A stretch of DNA of 64,000 nt from Zhongshania sp. (GCF_029212375.1 NZ_JARGNU010000011.1:1-64000), one strand, 5' to 3'; positions 48,845 to 57,698 are shown, counted from the stretch's first letter. A program made the numbers and translations. Notes: generated by a model from the sequence alone, not told the origin.

Positions 48845-49183
48845 CTACTTACTGGTTAAAGCACTGTCTTCAAAGCGAATTCCCGCCCAACCGCTGCGCA
48901 TAAAGTTACGAATATTAGCGTGATCTTCCCCGCTGGGGTTCCCCAACACATCCTTGCTGTAATAATCGCCAAAGGCATTTAACGTCGCCTCTTTACTTAG
49001 CTGATTTAAAGCTGCAAACGCAAATATTTTACATGAGCCATTATTGCTGCCCGCAGCATTATGCTGCTCGCCATTTTGAAAAGCACTTGGCGTAAAATCA
49101 TACTCGGCGTCAATAACAGCCATTACGTCGGCGAAATCCACTGGCCGCTCGGCCAAACGATCGATAAGTTCTTGTATTGTCAT
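48845..49183 (-). CDS. HopJ-type protein
   Basis: The 112 residues match the HopJ family: VDFADVMAVIDAEYDFTP, then GSCKIFAFAALNQLS and NIRNFMRSGWAGIRF. The name comes from a Pseudomonas syringae secreted effector, but the family is widespread in free-living marine bacteria with no type III system and its role there is unknown. No secretion genes are nearby. The ATG follows GGGAG. It is probably monocistronic. Confidence 0.88.
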   Translation of the reverse strand: MTIQELIDRLAERPVDFADVMAVIDAEYDFTPSAFQNGEQHNAAGSNNGSCKIFAFAALNQLSKEATLNAFGDYYSKDVLGNPSGEDHANIRNFMRSGWAGIRFEDSALTSK

Positions 49184-49210
49184 GCCACACTCCCATTTTA
49201 ACGCCGAGTA

Positions 49211-50263
49211 TTATAAAGGAATTTTGCTATTAGCATGCTTGCAGCTAAGCCGATATTCCCCTGGCGTCATTCCACTCCAGCGCTTAAAAGCGTGGCTGAA
49301 GTTAGCTGCCTCACTATAGCCCAGCTTTTCAGCCAACTGATCGAGCCCTAAGCTATCGTCAGCAAGGTATTGCTGCGCCAAATCTAAACGTAATTGCTGA
49401 CTTAGCGCGCGATAACTCGCGCCCTCGCGTTGTAATAACCGGCGCAGAGTTCGCTCGGGAATAGCTAAGCGCTGCGCCACCGCGCCAATTCCTTTAAAGG
49501 CAGAGTCGGCGATAGCCCGTTGCACGCGATGCGTAAAACTGCGCTCCCCATGCTGACGACTAATGAGCTCGCGACATTGCCTAACACAGGCCGACCACGT
49601 CACCGCATTCGCCTGGGGCAGAGTAATCTGCAGTATCTCGCGCGCGAAGTTCACCCGCGTATGACGAGCATTAAATACCACAGGGCAGCCAACGAGCCGT
49701 TCAATCTCCTTGGCGTGCGCCGGTTCGGGAATAGCAACATCCAGATGCATAAGCGGTAATTTCTGAGCCGCGGCCTCCGTCGCGACCACCAGCGTGACGA
49801 TAAGGTCGCGCTCAACCACAAAGTTGCGCACTGCGCCGGCGGGGTAGTTATCGCGCAACGCCAAGCTTGCCGCTGCGCCGTCGACGTTCAGCTCCAAGCC
49901 GACAAAGCTGTGAGTCAATTCGATAAATTCTTGAGCCACCTGAAACGCCTGCTGTAAATTCTCACTACAAATAAGCGCCAAACCCCAAATACCAAAAACG
50001 CCGAAGTGGTAGCGTCGGCCAACAAGGTAGGCAAGGTCAGGACGCGGGTTCGCCGCGAGCGTTGCCTTAATAAAGGCAATTTCCTGATCTGAACGTATCA
50101 GGTAGCCCGGCGTCTCCAGCTCGCGCCGACTCAAGCCCGTTATTGCACTCGCCGCTTCATGATCTAAACCCAGCTCCTCTAGGGTTTGGCACAGAATCAA
50201 CAAGCCCAGTGCAGGCCGCAACCCAGTAGGGGAAATTGAACTAAAATTGTTATTTTTATCCAT
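49211..50263 (-). CDS. AraC-family regulator, divergent from alkB
   Basis: The 350-residue regulator has an N-terminal arabinose-binding-type domain (about 15-200) and a C-terminal AraC double helix-turn-helix (about 250-345: RLAIPERTLRRLLQREG and the KLGYSEAANFSHAFKRW signature). I chose the ATG at 50263 (MDKNNN); a TTG at 50281 would put a palindrome inside the gene. Its orientation, divergent from alkB across 140 bases, makes it the likely activator of alkane hydroxylase expression, as in other AraC/alkB pairs. Confidence 0.88.
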   Translation of the reverse strand: MDKNNNFSSISPTGLRPALGLLILCQTLEELGLDHEAASAITGLSRRELETPGYLIRSDQEIAFIKATLAANPRPDLAYLVGRRYHFGVFGIWGLALICSENLQQAFQVAQEFIELTHSFVGLELNVDGAAASLALRDNYPAGAVRNFVVERDLIVTLVVATEAAAQKLPLMHLDVAIPEPAHAKEIERLVGCPVVFNARHTRVNFAREILQITLPQANAVTWSACVRQCRELISRQHGERSFTHRVQRAIADSAFKGIGAVAQRLAIPERTLRRLLQREGASYRALSQQLRLDLAQQYLADDSLGLDQLAEKLGYSEAANFSHAFKRWSGMTPGEYRLSCKHANSKIPL

Positions 50264-50267
50264 AGTG

Positions 50268-50288
50268 GCCGAAATTAACAATTTCGGC
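50268..50288. promoter_or_regulatory. Palindrome just upstream of the AraC-type gene
   Basis: GCCGAAAT-TAACA-ATTTCGGC has perfect 8-base arms. In the regulator mRNA it would fold into a hairpin ending four bases before the ATG, where a ribosome site would normally be; no such site is seen. It could be an operator, an autoregulation site or a translational block. Confidence 0.5.
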
Positions 50289-50403
50289 GGTCAGTAGCAA
50301 CATTTCACTCCTTAATCGCTAAGCGTAGACTAATGAATGAGCCTAACGCCTCTAACGAGACTTGGCGCCGCTAATCAAGACCACATAATAAGGACGATAA
50401 ACT

Positions 50404-51588
50404 ATGGCAACAACAATATCGCGATTCTCGATTACCGATCTTACTCAGCGTTTTCGCTGGCTGTGGATGATCAATGCCTTTTTTATGCCCTGGCTGGCCC
50501 TAATTGGCATTATCCCAGCGATAAAAACCGGTAACAGCGCTTGGCTAGCCTTAGGCTTTGTTATTTTTTATGTCGCGATCCCTATACTCGACTATGTTTC
50601 CGGCCAAGACCCCAACAACCATGACGAAGCCGATGTACCCGCATTGGACGCCGACAACTATTTTCGCTGGGCTTTGTTCGTCGCGCTCGCAGGCGTCATA
50701 GTGGTTTGGTTTAGTGCTATTGCCTTCGCGTGGTATGCACAACTATCCATTTTAGGTCTAGCGGCGCTGGCCTTATCTTGCATGGGTTTAGGCGGCGCAT
50801 TTTTAAATCTTGGCCACGAATTAGGCCATAAGAAAAATCGGCCAGAACGCTGGGCGGCAAGCCTAGCCTTAGGCATTGCGGCACTACCCCATTTTAGTGT
50901 TGAACATAATCGCGGCCACCACCGCGATGTCGCCACCCCCCACGACCACGCGTCGTCTCGCCTAGGTGAAAATTTTTACCGTTTTATGTTCAGAGAAATG
51001 CCTGGCACATGGCTGCGCGGCTGGCGCCTAGAAGCAGATAGGCTACATGCTAAAGGCCTGTCTTTCTGGTCGACAAAAAACGAGATACTGCCGGGCGCAA
51101 TAATCACTTTGCTATTTTTTACCCTAGTAGGCGTTCTCTGTGGGCCAACGGTATTGGCGTTTGTGATCATTACCAGCTTACTTGGGCACACCAACTTAAC
51201 GGCCGCTAACTATGTTGAACACTACGGTTTACTGCGCCAAAAACTCGATAACGGCCGCTATGAAACACCGCAGCCCCAGCACTCGTGGAACCAGAATTCG
51301 CTGATCTCAAACCTCATTACCTTTCAGCTACAGCGCCATTCCGACCATCACGCCCACCCCAGTCGTCGCTACCAATGTTTGCGGCACTTCGATGACGTTC
51401 CACAGCTCCCAGCCGGCTATTACGCAATGTTCCTACTCGCGTATATTCCGCCGCTGTGGTTTAAGGTGATGGATAAAAAAGTACTCAATTGGGCGGCTAA
51501 CGATATCGACCGAATCAATGTATTGGCGGGTAAACGCGAGCACTACCAAACCAAAATCGCGGCTGACGCATATAGCTCAATTACATAA
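50404..51588 (+). CDS. alkB: Alkane 1-monooxygenase
   Basis: AlkB is a di-iron integral-membrane enzyme that hydroxylates n-alkanes at the terminal carbon with rubredoxin electrons. The 394 residues show the three His boxes, HELGH (138-142), EHNRGHH (167-173) and LQRHSDHH, plus the HYG motif NYVEHYGL specific to alkane hydroxylases. About six membrane helices are visible. No rubredoxin gene or fusion is present here. A good AAGGA precedes the ATG. Confidence 0.95.
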   Translation: MATTISRFSITDLTQRFRWLWMINAFFMPWLALIGIIPAIKTGNSAWLALGFVIFYVAIPILDYVSGQDPNNHDEADVPALDADNYFRWALFVALAGVIVVWFSAIAFAWYAQLSILGLAALALSCMGLGGAFLNLGHELGHKKNRPERWAASLALGIAALPHFSVEHNRGHHRDVATPHDHASSRLGENFYRFMFREMPGTWLRGWRLEADRLHAKGLSFWSTKNEILPGAIITLLFFTLVGVLCGPTVLAFVIITSLLGHTNLTAANYVEHYGLLRQKLDNGRYETPQPQHSWNQNSLISNLITFQLQRHSDHHAHPSRRYQCLRHFDDVPQLPAGYYAMFLLAYIPPLWFKVMDKKVLNWAANDIDRINVLAGKREHYQTKIAADAYSSIT

Positions 51589-51597
51589 TCACAAAAA

Positions 51598-51626
51598 AAT
51601 GTGGCGGCCAAAGCAGCCGCCACATT
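51598..51626. terminator. Terminator between alkB and the His-rich protein gene
   Basis: Perfect 11-base arms (51598-51608 and 51616-51626) enclose a 7-base loop. Seven A's on the left give a strong U-tract on the minus strand, so it terminates the His-rich gene. It also lies right after the alkB stop. Confidence 0.85.
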
Positions 51627-51654
51627 CATCGTCGTATCTTAATCATCGCTAGTA

Positions 51655-52164
51655 TTAATGCCCTTGGCTAACTCGCACCCGAGTGTTCCAAGACTGATTA
51701 TTGTGACGATCATCCCTGCTATATTTATTGCCTTTATGGTCGTCGCGGCTGTATCTATCGTGCTTATCGTACTGTTTGGCGTATTTGTTGCCATGCTTGC
51801 CGCTGTGCTTCTGCTCTACGTATTTGTGATGCTTACCGTAGGATGAAGAGTAGCGATCGCGTTGATATTGATAATTCACATGGCCGTCGTGACGGCGGTC
51901 ATTACCGCGATACTCTACATGGTGTCCACAATGGCGATCGTGAACATGGGCATGCTGCTGTTTGTACCTCTTATCCGATTTATGAGAGTCGTGGGCCGCA
52001 TACAAAACCGCTGCACCAATCAATACCGCAACGGCTGCGTCTGCGTTGTCTGCATGGGCTTGCTTTGGAGCAAGTGCCACAGCCAAGGCTAACAATGCCG
52101 TCAGCATCATATTTCGAAGCAAGCGGGGGTTTTCTAAACTAAGAGCTGTTGTCTTTGTCATCAT
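51655..52164 (-). CDS. Secreted His/Lys/Asp/Tyr-rich low-complexity protein
   Basis: This is a 169-residue protein with a signal peptide (about 12-38, cleavage after AHA). The mature part has a short hydrophobic stretch (VAVLIGAAVLYAAH) and then about 110 residues of His-, Lys-, Arg-, Asp- and Tyr-rich sequence; I count 18 His after the cleavage site. No family is recognised. Metal binding or a role in envelope stress is possible but inferred. The ATG at 52164 follows an ideal AGGAGG site. Confidence 0.75.
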   Translation of the reverse strand: MMTKTTALSLENPRLLRNMMLTALLALAVALAPKQAHADNADAAVAVLIGAAVLYAAHDSHKSDKRYKQQHAHVHDRHCGHHVEYRGNDRRHDGHVNYQYQRDRYSSSYGKHHKYVEQKHSGKHGNKYAKQYDKHDRYSRDDHKGNKYSRDDRHNNQSWNTRVRVSQGH

Positions 52165-52302
52165 CAGTTCCTCCTGAATGTGCTTGTACATTATCAGGAC
52201 TTAGCTGAACGAAGGCTGAAGACAATCGAGAAATGAATTGGCTGGCACAAATACCCATTTATTCGCCCCAGCCCCACCGAGCCTATTTAACTTGGAGTGA
52301 AA

Positions 52303-52833
52303 TCAGCTGCTCTGGGAGTTGCAGCGTGTGAGTGCCTGTAAGCGCGCTTGGGTAAAGCCTGCCAGGGAAAAACTATCACCCGTTTGCTTAAAGTATTTGG
52401 CCAGCTCCACCGAGGGCATTAGCACATTCACCGAGCTTGCATGGCTCATTAACGCTAATAATTCTGGGTTAGCAAAGGAATGACCAAAAATTACCTGATG
52501 CATATTTCCCGCCATTGGCTTTATCGATACGACCTCGAGCGGAATATCCATTGGCACACCGTCAAAGTCGGCTGCCAGCGAGATTTTTTGCCCAGCAAGC
52601 GCCCAAACATTGGCACTATCGCTCGCCCAGCTAATGTATAGTTCGTCATTGCTACACGTATTACTGTGTTTCACTAAACCAAACTGATTGGACTCTGCCT
52701 GTTGGCCATTCACGGTATAGCCGGTAGATTTGGAAATCGCCTCAAAAGCCCAGTTAGTTCCGGTAGTTGCATGCGCACTAAGAGATAGTAATGTTGACGC
52801 AATTCCCGCTGTTAGCACTGTACGAATAGTCAT
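52303..52833 (-). CDS. Secreted protein of unknown function (176 aa)
   Basis: A signal peptide (about 1-22, ending AHA) leads a 150-residue beta-rich domain with two Cys (CSNDEL and the near-terminal TRCNS) that could form a disulfide. The layout recalls IalB-like periplasmic proteins, but I am not confident enough to name a family. The ATG at 52833 follows AAGGTG; an in-frame GTG at 52842 is unlikely. It is probably monocistronic, 138 bases after the His-rich gene in the opposite sense of reading order on the same strand. Confidence 0.65.
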   Translation of the reverse strand: MTIRTVLTAGIASTLLSLSAHATTGTNWAFEAISKSTGYTVNGQQAESNQFGLVKHSNTCSNDELYISWASDSANVWALAGQKISLAADFDGVPMDIPLEVVSIKPMAGNMHQVIFGHSFANPELLALMSHASSVNVLMPSVELAKYFKQTGDSFSLAGFTQARLQALTRCNSQSS

Positions 52834-53076
52834 TAATTTCACCTTTTAAGCAGCCTTGTATTTTGGGTATTAACCAGTACATTGGGCAACTTATTCGGTA
52901 TTTAAACTATACGTAGTCTTCACACCTGTGATACTTATCACAAATCTAACCAATACATTCAGTTGCAAAAATTCGTTTCCCGACATTTTCAGGCAGTGAA
53001 TTTTTCGTTAGAAAAAATAGAAATGAGCAAAATTCGAAAATTTACGCCGCTTTCGGCTGGCTAGCGGCGGGCAGGG

Positions 53077-53919
53077 TCAATCAGAATCCAGCAGTGAGGT
53101 CTCACGCCCACCAATAGCAGGCCCCATCGTTGGCTCATGTTTAGCACCGCGCAACAGAAAGATCTCAACACGCCGATTGCGCGCCCGCCCCTCTGCACTG
53201 CTATTTTCAGCAAGCGGACGGGTTGCTGCATGCGCCATTATACGAAATCGCTCGTTTGGCTGCCCACTGGCCTCAATAATGCCTCGCAATACCGTGGTCG
53301 CGCGCGCAGAGGACAAGTCCCAATTAGAGAAGTAACGGTCGGTATGAATTGGCACGTCGTCGGTATGCCCCGCAACCACAATTTGGCCGTCAATTTCATT
53401 TAATAGAGAACCCATCTTAGCCAAGACAGGTTCAAAACCCGGCGACAAATCAGCGCTACCCGACGGAAAAGAGCCACGTTCGCGAATACGGATGATGATA
53501 ACCCGTTCACCATCGTCAACAACCTCCACCAAGCCTTCGGCTATTTCCACCGCGAGATGGGCTTTTACTTTCTCTAAATCGTCATTAAGGGCCTCGTCGG
53601 CCTCCACTTGCACAAAATCGCGCATTTCGCGTACCGCTTCTTGGCGTACTTGATTCTCAACAGTGGGCTTGGGTTGGCCGGGGCTAAACTCCCTAGCGAT
53701 CATGCTAGTGCCTATTGGCGGCTTAAATGCGGGGATCTCACGCTGAACGCCGAAGGCATCCTTCATTGATCCCGACAACTCCTTAAACTTTTGCTTATCC
53801 ATTTCGGAGAAGGAAAACAACAGCACAAAGAAAGCCAGCAGCAGTGACATTAAATCAGCAAAGGTAAGCACCCACGCTGGCGCGCCAGCGGCCTGTTTTT
53901 TTACCGGAGCCTCATCCAC
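53077..53919 (-). CDS. pomB: Flagellar stator protein PomB/MotB
   Basis: PomB is the stator subunit that carries the ion-binding Asp and anchors to peptidoglycan. The 280 residues have one membrane segment (about 18-38: LTFADLMSLLLAFF) with the critical Asp22, a plug/linker region and an OmpA-like domain (about 145-262: VVAGHTDDVPI, LSSARATTVL, NRRVEI). The start is a GTG directly after the pomA TAA, with GAGGA inside the end of pomA. It may be sodium-driven, judged from similarity to PomB. Confidence 0.92.
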   Translation of the reverse strand: MDEAPVKKQAAGAPAWVLTFADLMSLLLAFFVLLFSFSEMDKQKFKELSGSMKDAFGVQREIPAFKPPIGTSMIAREFSPGQPKPTVENQVRQEAVREMRDFVQVEADEALNDDLEKVKAHLAVEIAEGLVEVVDDGERVIIIRIRERGSFPSGSADLSPGFEPVLAKMGSLLNEIDGQIVVAGHTDDVPIHTDRYFSNWDLSSARATTVLRGIIEASGQPNERFRIMAHAATRPLAENSSAEGRARNRRVEIFLLRGAKHEPTMGPAIGGRETSLLDSD

Positions 53920-54690
53920 TTAGGCTTCCTCAGACTTAGGTTCTACTTCGCGCTTATTATCAGGTAGGTATGTTTGCAGCAGTGACTCCAGTACCCGAGG
54001 GTTAATCCCCTCTTGAATACCGTCCACGGCCTCTAAAATCAAATGCCGATTACGGCGTTCTTCAGCCGTGCGAAACGCCATTTTTTCGGCCATCGGCAGC
54101 GCGACCACATTCGCCAAAACCGCGCCATATAGGGTTGTTAACAAGGCCACGGCCATCGCGGGGCCAAGCGCCTTGGGGTCAGACATATTGGACATCATCT
54201 GAACCAAACCAACCAAGGTTCCGATCATGCCCATTGCTGGCGCCGACTCACCAAAGCCCTTAAATACCGCCTCGCCCATTTCATGGCGCTCAATGGTCTG
54301 GTTTATTTCCTTATTTAATACGCGACGAACAAACTCAGGGTCGTGACCGTCTATGGCCATCTGCACGCCCTTGTTTAGAAATTCATTACTGATTTCCAAA
54401 GACTCCAAACCCAGCAGACCTTCTTTGCGGGCCACCCCCGCCATAGACATACATTCAGCAATAAGATCTTCAGAGCTGGTTGGTTTGTGTACAAATGCCC
54501 GCGACGCCACTTTAAAGGCGCCCATCGTTTGGTCTAAGGGAAATTTCACCAAATTCGCCAGCAAGCCGCCACCCACAACAATTAACAGGCTCGGCGTATC
54601 AATAAAGCCGCTAGCACTCCCACCCAGCACAATCGCAGTGACGATAACCCCGAGTGCGCCCAACATGCCTAATAACGTTGCTATGTCCAA
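53920..54690 (-). CDS. pomA: Flagellar stator protein PomA/MotA
   Basis: The 256 residues have four membrane helices, at about 8-26, 34-52, 150-172 and 185-205, with a cytoplasmic loop between helices 2 and 3 that contains charged residues for rotor contact. The Pro pair region GESAPAMGMIGTLVGL is typical. The N-terminus MDIATLLGM matches PomA. The start is a TTG at 54690, after GGAG. It is coupled to pomB. No other flagellar genes are in the window. Confidence 0.92.
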   Translation of the reverse strand: MDIATLLGMLGALGVIVTAIVLGGSASGFIDTPSLLIVVGGGLLANLVKFPLDQTMGAFKVASRAFVHKPTSSEDLIAECMSMAGVARKEGLLGLESLEISNEFLNKGVQMAIDGHDPEFVRRVLNKEINQTIERHEMGEAVFKGFGESAPAMGMIGTLVGLVQMMSNMSDPKALGPAMAVALLTTLYGAVLANVVALPMAEKMAFRTAEERRNRHLILEAVDGIQEGINPRVLESLLQTYLPDNKREVEPKSEEA

Positions 54691-54999
54691 AGAAAACTCC
54701 GCCTATCTCTGTCACTAACTTTGCAAAACGGCTTATCGCCTGCGGCTAACACAGCCGCCATTTCACCCATGCGTACACAAGGTAACGGCAAAGGAGCTTA
54801 TAACTTTATAGGTGAACATCATGAGATTCCCAATATTATGGCGCACTCGAATGACCTACGCCCTAAAACTAAGGTATTCGCTACAATATCTCGGCGCGCC
54901 TTGCGCCGCCATAGCGGATTTCAACGATGCCAAATCTCCACCCGCCTTAGTGCGCCATGTTATGATCTTCGTTAACACCAAAGTATAAGACAAGTATCT
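54691..54999. promoter_or_regulatory. Divergent control region between pomA and the hydrolase gene
   Basis: This 309-base gap shows no credible gene. It must hold the pomA promoter (minus) and the hydrolase promoter (plus). TATGAT at 54961-54966 is a possible -10 for the hydrolase gene, but no good -35 lies 17 bases before it. No inverted repeat stands out. Confidence 0.35.
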
Positions 55000-55887
55000 A
55001 TGTTGACCACCCAACAATCCGATTTTGGCCGCGGGCCCGCTATTTGGCAAACCTTTGGCCAAGGCAGTGAACCCCTGCTATTTGCCGCCGCCAACGGCTT
55101 TCCAATTGGCAGCTACCAAACCTTTCTCAGCCATTTTAAATACGATTACCGAATCGCTGGGCTAGAAAATCGCGGTATGTGGGGCAACGCTCACCCACCC
55201 AGAAACTTTACCTGGCGCGACCATGCCGACGATCTCATTGCCTTTTTAGATCATCAAGCAGACTTTAACAGCCAACCCGTAATTGCCATGGGCCACTCTA
55301 TTGGCGGCACCGTACTAGCCTTAGCCGCAGTAAAACGCCCAGACTTGTTTAAGGCCGTACTCATGTTTGACCCAGCTACTATTCCTGGCCGATTTTTGCC
55401 AATGCTGGCAAGCCTTGCCCCGACCCAAGTAATGGGTCGAACGAACTTGGTTAAACGCACTAAAAATCGCCAGCAGCTGTGGCCGAGTCGCCAAGCGTTT
55501 ATCGACTACCACCGGCATAAAGCCGCCTACCGCCACTTTTCTGAGCCTGCATTTACAGAATATGCTGAAGCCGGATTAATTGAACAAACCGACGGCCAAT
55601 TTAAACTGGCTTACAGCAGAGAATGGGAGGCCCATAATTTTCAACATACGTATTCGCCGTGGCAAACGCTGCGGCACATTCAAGTGCCAAGCTTGATCCT
55701 GCGTGCAGAACACTCTTATCTGCACAAGCCCAAAGAATTCGAAAGCAGGGTAAAGCGGCTACCCGCCAACGTCAGCCACCAAGTTATTCAAGGCGTTGGC
55801 CATATGGCGCTGCAAGAAGATGGCGAACAGGTTGTTAAACTCAGTCGCGACTGGCTGAGCGCAAACAAGCTGCTGGCCGCCTCATAA
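55000..55887 (+). CDS. Alpha/beta hydrolase
   Basis: The 295-residue alpha/beta hydrolase has the nucleophile elbow GHSIGG (Ser100), an oxyanion segment near ANGFP (32-36), an Asp candidate in LRAEHSYLH and the catalytic His in GVGHMAL (about 270). No signal peptide, so cytoplasmic. It is probably an esterase or a thioesterase-like enzyme; the substrate is unknown. Its stop is one base before the ATG of the transglutaminase-like gene, so the two are co-translated. Confidence 0.85.
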   Translation: MLTTQQSDFGRGPAIWQTFGQGSEPLLFAAANGFPIGSYQTFLSHFKYDYRIAGLENRGMWGNAHPPRNFTWRDHADDLIAFLDHQADFNSQPVIAMGHSIGGTVLALAAVKRPDLFKAVLMFDPATIPGRFLPMLASLAPTQVMGRTNLVKRTKNRQQLWPSRQAFIDYHRHKAAYRHFSEPAFTEYAEAGLIEQTDGQFKLAYSREWEAHNFQHTYSPWQTLRHIQVPSLILRAEHSYLHKPKEFESRVKRLPANVSHQVIQGVGHMALQEDGEQVVKLSRDWLSANKLLAAS

Positions 55888-55888
55888 A

Positions 55889-57355
55889 ATGCGCGTCACT
55901 ACTCAGCTTTTATTTGGCGCGCTAATGATAAGTCTGCCCTGCTTGTCCCAAGCGGGCCTACCCCAAACGAACTCAGCCCAAGAACACCCAGCTCAAAACA
56001 CTGGGGAACAGTGGCAAACGCTAAGCTTAGCGGGGCATAAAATGGGCTATCGCCATATCAACCGCGCCCAAAGTAAAAACACCCTATTCACGCGAGACAC
56101 CGTAGTACTCACTGTTAGCCAACCCGGCGCACCCGACGCTACCACCACAACGGTATTGGAGTATCACGAAAGTCTTGGCGGCCAGCCGATTTCAGCCACC
56201 AAGCACCTTAATTCTGGCACCGCTAACCACCAGATGCAGGCAACCGTACACGGCAACATATTGAGCGTTAGGCAGAGTAATGCCACAAAGAATAGCCGCG
56301 AATACCCGATCCCCCAGCCGTTTTATTTGCCCGAGGGGCTGCGCCTGGCTCTGCTAAATAGAGCTGAACAAGACAAACCCATTGCCTACTACAGCTGGAA
56401 CTTTAGCAGCCAGCAATTCGACCACTTTCAATTGCAAATTCAGCCTTACAACTCGCCAGACAAGCCCAGCATTCGCTGGAAAATTCAGCGCCATCAGTTT
56501 GGTGATCCCCAGCGCAATACCATATTATTTGCCGATCAATATTTTTATTTCCTAGAGGAGAGAAGCACTAGCGGGGGCGACGACGTCATCATCACTGACT
56601 GCAGCCAAGCTTGCGCCCAGGCCTACTTCGAGCCAACAACTCACGTCTATCGACAGCTCATTGCCTCGCCGTACAAAATTACCGACATCGCCCTGCGCGG
56701 TAAAATTCGCTACCGCTTACAAGGGCTACCTACCCCACCACCCAGCACTTTTGAGCAAACCGTCAACCCGCTGGCCGACGGCGCAGAAATCCTCGTATGT
56801 GATGACTGTGGAACCGAAGCCCAACCCAGCCCAGAAACCCTAGCCACTGCGCTGCAGGCAAGCTACTGGCTGCCCAGTACCGAGCCGGTTTTTCAAACGG
56901 TGATTGAGAGCGTACTTACCGATAAAACCATCACTACTGCGGCGCGGATGCGCAGGCTCAGCCGCTTTGTAACCCGGCATATGAGCAGCGAAGCCAGCTA
57001 CTCTGGCTATGCCACCGCACTCGAAGCCTTTAACAGCAAACAGGGCGACTGCACCGAGCACGCCCTGCTACTGGCAACCTTGGCCCGAACAGCCGGCATT
57101 CCCAGCCGCGTGGTATTTGGCTTGGCCTATAACAACGAACGATTTTTAGGACGCAAATATGTGTTTGTTCCCCACGCGTGGGTGCAGGCATGGACAGGAA
57201 ATAAATGGCAGAGTTTTGACAGTGGCTTGGGTAACTTCACCGCAGGACATATCGCGCTGGGTATTAGCAATGGCGAACAAAGTGAAGTTTTAAAATTGAA
57301 TGAGCAACTACATCAAATAAAAATTATTTCGGCGGTGCAAATAAAAAGCCGCTAA
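55889..57355 (+). CDS. Secreted transglutaminase-like protein
   Basis: The 488 residues begin with a signal peptide (about 1-22, ending SQA). A beta-rich N-terminal region is followed by a C-terminal transglutaminase-like domain with Cys388 (GDCTEHALLLATLAR), His (FVPHAWVQAW) and Asp (FDSGLGN), so the Cys-His-Asp triad is complete. Related proteins cleave or cross-link periplasmic proteins, but the substrate is not known here. It is coupled to the hydrolase and ends inside a strong terminator. Confidence 0.85.
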   Translation: MRVTTQLLFGALMISLPCLSQAGLPQTNSAQEHPAQNTGEQWQTLSLAGHKMGYRHINRAQSKNTLFTRDTVVLTVSQPGAPDATTTTVLEYHESLGGQPISATKHLNSGTANHQMQATVHGNILSVRQSNATKNSREYPIPQPFYLPEGLRLALLNRAEQDKPIAYYSWNFSSQQFDHFQLQIQPYNSPDKPSIRWKIQRHQFGDPQRNTILFADQYFYFLEERSTSGGDDVIITDCSQACAQAYFEPTTHVYRQLIASPYKITDIALRGKIRYRLQGLPTPPPSTFEQTVNPLADGAEILVCDDCGTEAQPSPETLATALQASYWLPSTEPVFQTVIESVLTDKTITTAARMRRLSRFVTRHMSSEASYSGYATALEAFNSKQGDCTEHALLLATLARTAGIPSRVVFGLAYNNERFLGRKYVFVPHAWVQAWTGNKWQSFDSGLGNFTAGHIALGISNGEQSEVLKLNEQLHQIKIISAVQIKSR

Positions 57356-57373
57356 ATACCTTTAGCGGCTTTT
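57344..57373. terminator. Bidirectional terminator after the transglutaminase-like gene
   Basis: Perfect 13-base arms (57344-57356 and 57361-57373) enclose the loop TACC. U-tracts occur on both strands. It overlaps the last codons of the plus-strand gene and ends the small minus-strand gene that follows. Confidence 0.9.
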
Positions 57374-57401
57374 AAAAGATGACATACCACTAAAAGCAGT
57401 T

Positions 57402-57623
57402 TTACTCGTAAGCGACAGGCATTTCTTGCAAGCTTTCATCGCCAGCCACATCAATGTCGGCAACAACAATGGTAGCGCTTGAGCGCACTGCACCAACTAC
57501 GGTTACTTCTTCGATTAATTGCACAGGCTCGTCGGCAAAGACACTCAGCGGCAACGAAAATACAGCGGCCAAAGACAGCGCCAAAACTTGAATAGATTTA
57601 ACACCAACACGATTAGATAACAT
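57402..57623 (-). CDS. Small secreted protein resembling a TonB-box segment
   Basis: This 73-residue protein has a signal peptide (about 1-31, ending VFA). The short mature part contains IEEVTVVG followed by SSATIVV, which lines up with IEEVVVVG and SSAENVV at the start of the receptor encoded at 39771-42485. The mature protein stops after about 42 residues, where a receptor would go on with its plug domain. It could be a remnant of a receptor or a functional small protein. The ATG at 57623 has GGAG ahead; a GTG two codons upstream is less likely. Confidence 0.65.
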   Translation of the reverse strand: MLSNRVGVKSIQVLALSLAAVFSLPLSVFADEPVQLIEEVTVVGAVRSSATIVVADIDVAGDESLQEMPVAYE

Positions 57624-57698
57624 ACACACTCCGCTTTTTGCAGGCCAATATCGAGATAGAAAAATAAATGTGGCTAAAGCACCGCAGCCAAGGGAACA

